Positions 57,690-64,000 of a stretch of 64,000 bases of DNA are shown here, one piece after another (positions within the stretch are counted from its first letter, which is position 1; the number at the start of each line of letters is the position of its first letter). The stretch lies in the NCBI RefSeq assembly GCF_954871325.1, contig NC_088775.1, positions 34,139,561 to 34,203,560 on the forward strand, read 5' to 3'. The stretch is from Gordionus sp. m RMFG-2023 (taxonomy: Eukaryota > Nematomorpha > Gordioida > Chordodea > Parachordodidae). The notes beneath the pieces are model-generated. The model made no database searches. It saw only the letters and a program-made list of their open reading frames with translations, and was not told the origin of the DNA. Both the position numbers and the translations under genes were made by a program.

Positions 57690-57835
57690 TAAAAAATATC
57701 CTCTTTCACTGTATATAACATTGTTTTAAAATATCCTCTTTTACTGTATATAAGATGTGTTTTAAAAAATATCCTTTTTCACTATATTTCAAAATAGGAT
57801 GTGTTTTGAAAAATATCATCTCACTATATAAGAAT
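57690..57835. repeat. ~45-50-bp tandem repeat, about 4 units
   Basis: The unit is AAAAAATATCCTCTTTCACT followed by GTATATAA and GATGTGTTTT. Units are imperfect, in a probable ABCA intron. Confidence 0.75.
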
Positions 57836-58347
57836 AAATATATAAAAATTGCATTAAAAACAAATAAATTTCCTGACAGTGGAATAGTCTAGAACATGCA
57901 GAATTTAAAAGTCTAAAATTGTCAAAATTTAATGGCACGTTATATAGTAAAATAAATGAGTTAGTTATAATAACATTTTAAATTATTTCCTCAAAAAAAA
58001 TAATATAAAAAAACCAATGAACAATAACTGTGCCACACCATATATAAACATTGACCATTAACGTGTAAACTAAATTAAAAATGTCTAAAGTAACGAAACC
58101 AAGTTATCTGATAGCGAATATTTTGTCACTTAATAAAAATATTAATTTTGAATGATTATTTTATAACACCTATCGGCTACCTAAAGTTATTTAAACTCGA
58201 CCACCAATATTTATTTCATGTTTAAATTTTTAAAATACAAAAAAGATATTTAATTTGTAACCTCATAGGTAATATTGTTAGTTATATATATGTAAAATTT
58301 AATAAATTTTGATAATCTGGAAGTAATCAGTTGACCTTAAATTTTAC

Positions 58348-58443
58348 CCTCCGAAAATGCTTGACCACTACGCTAATAGCGTAAATGAGGAGAGTACAAA
58401 TTAGAGTGAGTAAAAATAAAGAAACAGGTCTGACTATGTAATA
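58348..58443 (-). CDS. Candidate ABCA exon (one hydrophobic helix)
   Basis: An acceptor (TTTTTAACACAG) and donor (AGG|GTAAAA) bound 32 codons reading YYIVRPVSLFLLTLICTLLI, then YAISVVVKHFRR. It is open only in the phase handed over by the exon at 58745-58824. A helix at this place is not standard for ABCA loops, so it may be a different exon or chance. Confidence 0.4.
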
Positions 58444-58744
58444 CTGTGTTAAAAACAAGATACTTTGAATTTCAAAAGCAAAGATAAACTTTTGTTTTGA
58501 ATTTACAAATCAAAAACAAAACAAAAACAAATATTTTTTGAAAATCTCAAGCCAAAAAATTAAATAATAATTGATTTTAATTCCAAAATTTCTAAATAAT
58601 TGCATTATTTTGAACAACTAAAAAATAACCTGTTTTAACATTATTAATGATAATATTTTTTTATTATTAAAAATTAAGTTGGATCGGAGGAATTAAGGTT
58701 TATATTTTATACAATTTATTTTGATGCCAAATAGCAAAACTTAC

Positions 58745-58824
58745 CAGATGTCTATTATTCCTATTCGTATAAAATTGTGATCTTGACAAGCTTTCTTCGG
58801 ACGGATCCGTTACGTTTCTAATAT
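58745..58824 (-). CDS. Probable ABCA exon (extracellular loop)
   Basis: The acceptor AAAAAG and donor CTG|GTAAGT bound 80 bp. The first two bases complete the codon left open by the exon at 59777-59898 (GAT), and 26 open codons follow, reading IRNVTDPSEESLSRSQFYTN and RNNRHL. Polar composition with an N-V-T glycosylation site suits the extracellular loop of an ABCA protein. The phase fit is the main evidence; the sequence itself is not distinctive. Confidence 0.5.
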
Positions 58825-59776
58825 CTTTTTAAAAATCTTCTTTTAAAAATATTTTTTTATATATAAAATAGCTAAAACGGAAAATGATGCAAAAATAAGC
58901 AAAACTTTTAAAAAACAAGCAAAATGACGTAAACAAAAAGTCAACTATTTTTGAGTTCACCTTTCAATTCTTTTTAATTTCATTTAAATTTTGCGAGATG
59001 AGGACTAGTCGGTGCAAGTGGCTTCACAATTGGGCGGATTTTATTTTAAAAATAGTCATGTTTAGAAGTTAAAATATATTTGAGGCAATTATTCTTTTTA
59101 TTTTCATGATATCAAGTGGCATTAAAATATAGAGTTTCGAGTTAAAAGGTGACATTATATGAAGTTCATAACTCTTTTTGTATTTCGAAAAGTTTCATAA
59201 TCCTATATCATGTTTAAAATTTTATTTAAAGAAGGTATTAGTGATATTAGTAACCTAGGGGAAAAAAGGATCAGGTCGGATCTTATTCTTTTAATAAATC
59301 CCATTTAAATTCATACTAATATATATTTTATAATTCTACAAAAAAAAATTTAAGATTAAATTATAGGGGAGACCGGGGTAAAACGATTAGCATTTTAAAT
59401 TTTTACGATAAAATATAAACATATACAAATATATTTATATATAGCCAAATCCTTTATCTACGAAATTTAAAAAAAAGTGTGACTCTCTACCTGTAATACA
59501 GGGTAAAATGGCTCATTAAGAAAAATATATACTCTTTAATACTCATATGTGGTGACGATAAAAAATAATTCGGAATCATGCTTACTACTATTCATATTCA
59601 AGTTATATAAATTTAAAAAAATATATTACAATGAATTTAAACACTAAATGATCTTATCCAACTGTAGAAGTAGTCAGTAGTAAATAATTTGCTTAGAATT
59701 CGATTTAAATAAAATAATTAGTTTTTGGCTAGCATAAATCTTTAACGAATTAATAACTAAAATATCTTTATTTTAC

Positions 59777-59898
59777 CATAATTTGGAGGCTCAAATGGTA
59801 TCAATTTAGCAAATAGATCATTAAAATCCGTAGGCAGGAATTTGGTATCTGGATGCCCTATCATAAACTGTTCAATATCTCTGATCGCTAACATAATT
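59777..59898 (-). CDS. Probable ABCA exon (extracellular loop)
   Basis: The acceptor TACTATAG and donor TATG|GTAAAA bound 122 bp. The first base completes the codon left open by the exon at 61250-61379. It reads IMLAIRDIEQFMIGHPDTKF, then LPTDFNDLFAKLIPFEPPNY. It has clear coding composition and fits the long, variable extracellular loop of ABCA proteins by position and phase. Confidence 0.6.
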
Positions 59899-60364
59899 CT
59901 ATAGTATAATTGTTTACCAAATAATTTTAAATTGAAATAAATTAAAAAGAATACAGTAAGGTTACCTCTTTTATTGAAAGGATAGGGTTATTAGGGAAAA
60001 GGAAATTTGTATTTTTTTATATACTTAAAATTTACCTATAAAACTTAAAAATCTACCTGTTATTTATTATTTTTAAATTATGAAAAATAAGAAAAAAAAA
60101 TAGTGAAGACCGGGGATGGTATAAAGTGAGGGAAAAAAAATAGGAAGTAAAAAAAATCAGAAAAAGAAAAATCCATATTTATAATTATAAATTCTTGAAC
60201 TTGGTTAAGAGTCAATACTAGGTTAGGCGGTGCTTAATAAACTCTAAATAAATTGTTATTCATAGATGAATTAATTCAATAAAATTGGTAAAATTTTAAA
60301 AATATCAGCTGCAATTGAGTTCTATAAATATATATAATTAAATATTTTTAATTTAATTATAATT

Positions 60365-60430
60365 CAATGAGGTGCAGGCGTAAAGCGTGCACTTTTGAAA
60401 CCGAGGTTTGTGGTTCGATAATCTTTAGCC
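60365..60430 (+). other. tRNA-like sequence (SINE head candidate)
   Basis: GAGGTGCAGGCGTAAAGCG (A-box-like) is followed after about 30 bases by GTGGTTCGATAATC (B-box-like). Spacing is tRNA-like but stems are poor. Possibly the head of a tRNA-derived SINE. Confidence 0.3.
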
Positions 60431-61249
60431 AAATCCCAATATATTGTTAAGGTGGATCAAATAATTTGTACAAATATATAATTTGAAGAATGAGCGATGT
60501 ATTTAATGATTTTCAAAATTTAAGCTCTGTTTATAACGTCTTTGTTAAAATTGGACGTATATTCAGGAAAGAAAAATTCCATATTGAAACTTGTCTTGTG
60601 ACTATGAAATTTAGCGTGATTCTTATCTAGAGGTCTATTTTGGGAAAATAAATATTTTTATATTATATTCGGGCTTTCCAAAATATTTCGAGAAAGTTTT
60701 GGAATTACCGTTCCATGTCCTTTTATTCCTTTTTTACTAAAAACTGGAGAGTAAATATATTTTATATTTGGATAATTTTATTTGTTTATTTTATAAATAG
60801 AAAAAAATACTTTACTTTGATAATTACATTTATTTTGATAATTCTGATATTAAAAAGGTCATTCAAAATATAGATGTTAAATCTTATTAATAATTACGAA
60901 TATAAATAATTAAGAAGAATTTTTAATATTTATAAAGTCAATTATTTAAATTTTTTATAATCCTTTTAAACATTTGATAATTTTTTAGGTATTAAAATTC
61001 TTGGCCCTATATTTAATTTAGCTATTTGAAATGCATTGGAGCAAAAAACTGCTATTTATCTTTCATTAATCTTCCTATTGCAAGGGATTATACGTATATA
61101 GATATATTCCCTAAATTAAATACCCATGAAAATTCCATTTCTCAAGCTTTAAATAGCATAAATAAATATTAATTCCCAAGCATTATCCACGAAGATGATG
61201 GAAGCAAGTAATAATTATACTTGACATGTAATTTAAAATTATTTCTTAC

Positions 61250-61379
61250 TTGGAATCTATATCAGTATAAAAATTATCTTCAATGTTTTCGGTCTTGCAA
61301 GTATTGTTGAAATTGCAAACGAATTTCTGGAAAAAGTTAAACATACCGGCAGAAAGTAGAGCTTTACTATCGAAATGAC
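61250..61379 (-). CDS. ABCA-type transporter exon (start of extracellular loop)
   Basis: The acceptor CTAAAAAAG and donor CCAA|GTAAGA bound 130 bp. Joined in phase to the exon at 61594-61696 it gives ASECHFDSKALLSAGMFNFF, then QKFVCNFNNTCKTE. This matches the conserved ECHF..KALPSAG.L.F.Q...C..NN.C block that follows the first membrane helix of ABCA transporters, including paired cysteines and an N-N-T glycosylation site. It ends two bases into a codon. Confidence 0.88.
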
Positions 61380-61593
61380 CTTTTTTAGGATAGAAATATA
61401 ATATTAAAGAAAATATAATTAGATTTAAAAAAAAATATTTTTTCCTATTTTTTTAATTAAATAAGTGCAGGCGATTTCTAATATATATCTCGTATTGGAA
61501 TATGAATTTTATGGGATTCGGTATCTCTCCTCTCCTCTGATTTTCCTTTTCTTTATTTAATACTGATAAAAATAAGTCATCTATATATATTAC

Positions 61594-61696
61594 ATTCGGA
61601 TGCTCCTAAAACTAACAATTCTACATTCTGTTTTCTGACCCATACCATAATTATCACCAAAAGCAAAGGCCAGATTATATCGAAAGAAAAACGGAT
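61594..61696 (-). CDS. ABCA-type transporter exon (first membrane helix)
   Basis: The acceptor TTTTTTCTTATCAG and donor GAAT|GTAATA bound 103 bp, reading IRFSFDIIWPLLLVIIMVWV, then RKQNVELLVLGASE. R...EI.WPL.L..ILVWVR is the first transmembrane helix of ABCA proteins. The reading frame that gives a methionine-started 81-residue frame over this exon is a shadow. The preceding exon, expected to encode LLWKN..LR.R, was not found. Confidence 0.85.
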
Positions 61697-63150
61697 CTGA
61701 TAAGAAAAAAGATAATTTTTTATTGTTGTTGAATATTTCAGATATAAAATAATATATTATAATGAAAAAAAAAATGAAAGAGATGAAAATAATAAAGTAA
61801 TATATATAATTACTAATGCTGAATTTAGCTATCAAATGTGCACTCTAGAAAGTTTTTAAATAGTGATCGGTACGCCCTATATCTTCTCTGTAAAAGATTT
61901 TTTATATGTAAATCTTTTGTAATTTCTATGCATAAAAATCTTTCATTATGAAATCAAATATTTTCTAAAAAATGATTTTGATCTTTTTTTAAAAAAAACT
62001 TATATTTTGTGATCCTCAAAGATTTTTTCAAAATTTGGACAAAAAAATCTTCTAAAAATCTTTGAAGTTATTTTCTAAACTGTGATTAAAGCTATAGCAC
62101 TCTATTTTTTTCAAAGTAGTAAAAATATATTTTCTTAGTTTACAGCATATTCTAGTTATACTGCATAAAAAATTATGAATTTATGCATAAGGTTTTAATT
62201 TTATTTGTCAACACCCAATCGTCAGGGGCCCCAAACAAGAATATTTGTTCCTTTCCAATTTTTTCCAGCAGTAATAAAAGTGTCTGGTTGCAATTATGTT
62301 GGAAAAGTATTTGATTTTTATTTATTAACCATCACATTATCTATTACCCAACGTTAATAATGCTTGACCACCTTAATTTTTTAATCTTTACCTATCTTCT
62401 CATTTATAATATTGGTATGAAACAAATTTTAATTAATATTTATCAGAAAATATATTAAATTAAGATGTTGATAGAACTGACATTGAGTTATCATTGGGGG
62501 AAAAATTTATATTAAAATGCCCTTTAAGTGGTGACCTTTAGATTTAATAATTAATTAGATTTTGACATTGAGTTATAAATATGGAATTCTAAGTAATTTT
62601 AACTTTTAATAATCCTCTTATTTTTTAAATAGGAGTTAGGACAGGACTTTCTGCTGACCATTTCTGAAGTCGTAATTTTTTTGTCTAATAATTTATGGAT
62701 TTACGTCTGCGTCTGCATAAATAATATTATAATATCTAAACCATCCCCAAAATTGTATAGTTTCTTTACTTTTTTAAAATTATTCTTTTATTTAATATGG
62801 TTACCATAAATAGCACGTAACCGAGTAATTTTTTATTAGTATTTAAATGAATAATAAAACTTTTATCCCGCTAGAAAAAATATTCTGTACGAAAATTGAT
62901 GCATTTTAATATTTTCAAAAGTGATAAATGGAATATTAAATTTAAAATAAAATTAATATAGAAATAAAGTAAAAAAAATTAATAGTTCCACAAATTACAT
63001 GAATAATATTTTCAGAATAATTTCAAATATTATCGAATAATTTTATTGAATATTAACAGGCTATTATCTGACAAATGACTTAAGCAAGTATAATCCCAAC
63101 CAAGGAAATTTCACAGCCTAAGACAAATATGGCATAAACTCTTCGTTTTT
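61697..63150. other. Upstream of the found ABCA exons, no feature supported
   Basis: A+T-rich. The stretch 62215-62290 is less A+T-rich (AGGGGCCCCAAAC) and could hold an exon, but no frame on either strand matches the expected ABCA N-terminus. Confidence 0.4.
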
Positions 63151-63167
63151 TATTTTGTAGAATTAGG

Positions 63168-63308
63168 ATGGAAGCTACTTTGAGGCATTTCTTCTCCCGG
63201 GATTTAAGAGTAATTTGGATCAATGGTAATAAATTTTGCGAAATTTGGCGACTGATGATAGATAAGAAAGATGATACGCGGTGGCATATTTGTCGAGTGA
63301 AGACCTAG
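63168..63308 (+). CDS. Small coding-like segment, unidentified
   Basis: An acceptor-like TTTTTATTTTGTAG at 63162 precedes MEATLRHFFSRDLRVIWING, then NKFCEIWRLMIDKKDDTRWH and ICRVKT before a stop. The composition is clearly less A+T-biased than its flanks. An internal AATG|GTAATA could be a donor. I do not recognise it; it may be an exon on the + strand or a transposon scrap. Confidence 0.25.
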   Translation: MEATLRHFFSRDLRVIWINGNKFCEIWRLMIDKKDDTRWHICRVKT

Positions 63309-64000
63309 ACTATCGATCTTTAGTGGTAGGGTAGCTTACATCCAAGATAGGGAGGATAAATTTAGATTTAAAATGTATTCGAGAGTTTTTTTTAGATATA
63401 TTTCAAGTTCTAACAATTTTCCGAAAACATTAAATTGGCCAAGAGCAATTAAATTTGTTCAATATTTATCAGAGACCTTCATAGGTAGGTCCATATATAT
63501 TATAGCATTAAGTTGTAAATGAAGTTAGTTTAGCCTTTGTCATTATATTAAAATATAGACAATAATGGAAAAATAATTTTCATAGCTGAAATTTATCCTA
63601 TCACCTTATAAATTGAATTGAGATATTAGTCCGATTATAAAAAATCATACATTAACGAATAATATAAAGGTACTTTATATCATGTCATTAATTATATTTG
63701 TATTATAATAATTATATTTGGGAATAATTTACACAAAAAAAATAAGAGCTAAGGTCAAACTACCAAAATCTTAACCGATATAACATTGGGTAGAACTTTG
63801 AATGGCTAAAAAAAATTAATTAGGGATCATGGAACTAAATCGCTTTTTCTTTCTTAATAAAACTATTGAACCCTGAAACTTATTTATAGTTTTTTATTAT
63901 TTTATTTATTTATTTCACATAACACCTAATTAAAATATTATAATTTATAAATTATAATTATATAATTAAAAATAAAATTCTATAATTGAGTCCCCAAAAA
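63309..64000. other. A+T-rich DNA, no feature
   Basis: No coding, RNA or repeat signal could be supported. Confidence 0.45.

Noticed and set aside
60489-60629. 46-codon plus-strand frame starting MSDVFNDFQNL, and an overlapping minus-strand open stretch
   Set aside because: No family match; the minus-strand stretch lacks a good donor and did not extend the ABCA reading convincingly.
61590-61835. 81-codon minus-strand frame with hydrophobic N-terminus
   Set aside because: It overlaps the ABCA first-helix exon in a different frame; the exon frame matches ABCA and splices in phase, while this one has only A+T-driven residues plus the shadow.

Overview
The window is very A+T-rich DNA from an animal nuclear genome, most likely an arthropod (a hemipteran-like insect would fit). 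The evidence is short exons with GT/AG introns, arthropod-style transposon families, and a mosaic of DNA transposons, LINEs and LTR-type elements nested in one another. There is no bacterial-style gene packing, no rRNA gene and no CRISPR array. Most long reading frames are transposon pieces or chance frames.

Host genes are two fragments. On the + strand, two exons (1595-1706, 2297-2367) encode a helical domain resembling the SRA1 C-terminal domain; a hAT element sits in the following intron or 3' flank. On the - strand, exons spread from 61.7 kb down to 48.7 kb encode the N-terminal half of an ABCA-type ABC transporter: first membrane helix, start of the extracellular loop, and later membrane helices. 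Splice phases fit across most neighbouring exons. The exon at 48748-49020 carries two compensating frame changes.

Layout. 0-3.5 kb: a hAT end, the SRA1-like exons and a complete 1.05-kb hAT deletion derivative. 3.5-7.5 kb: anonymous A+T-rich DNA, then an array-type inverted-repeat arm. 7.6-13.8 kb: a 6.2-kb terminal-inverted-repeat (TIR) transposon with a 4-bp target duplication, whose transposase gene is interrupted by a reverse-transcriptase element bearing identical 50-bp direct repeats. 13.8-21.8 kb: degraded hAT, BED-finger hAT and Tc1-like remains with several MITEs. 21.8-34.4 kb: a 12.6-kb foldback-like element with long TIRs built of tandem ~290-bp units and a perfect 9-bp target duplication. 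Inside it are a 5.1-kb integrase-type (KRBA2-like) transposon whose own TIRs are tandem arrays, a hAT inside that, and a MITE inside the hAT; a LINE tail and a 134-bp minisatellite follow. 34.4-38.3 kb: a tRNA-like sequence, a Tc1-like remnant and a second array-type arm. 38.3-44.6 kb: an LTR element with a 5-bp target duplication, whose 5' LTR contains a LINE, which contains a MITE with an 8-bp duplication. 44.6-48.5 kb: a Ty3/gypsy integrase fragment, tandem repeats and hAT fragments. 48.7-64 kb: the ABCA gene with further hAT, MITE, LINE and Merlin-like insertions.

The main result is a datable stack of insertions, each with readable termini and target duplications. The strongest candidate for a poorly described system is the pair of nested transposons whose TIRs are hypervariable tandem arrays carrying poly-C/poly-G runs. 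All identifications were made by eye from motif memory; no database search was run.
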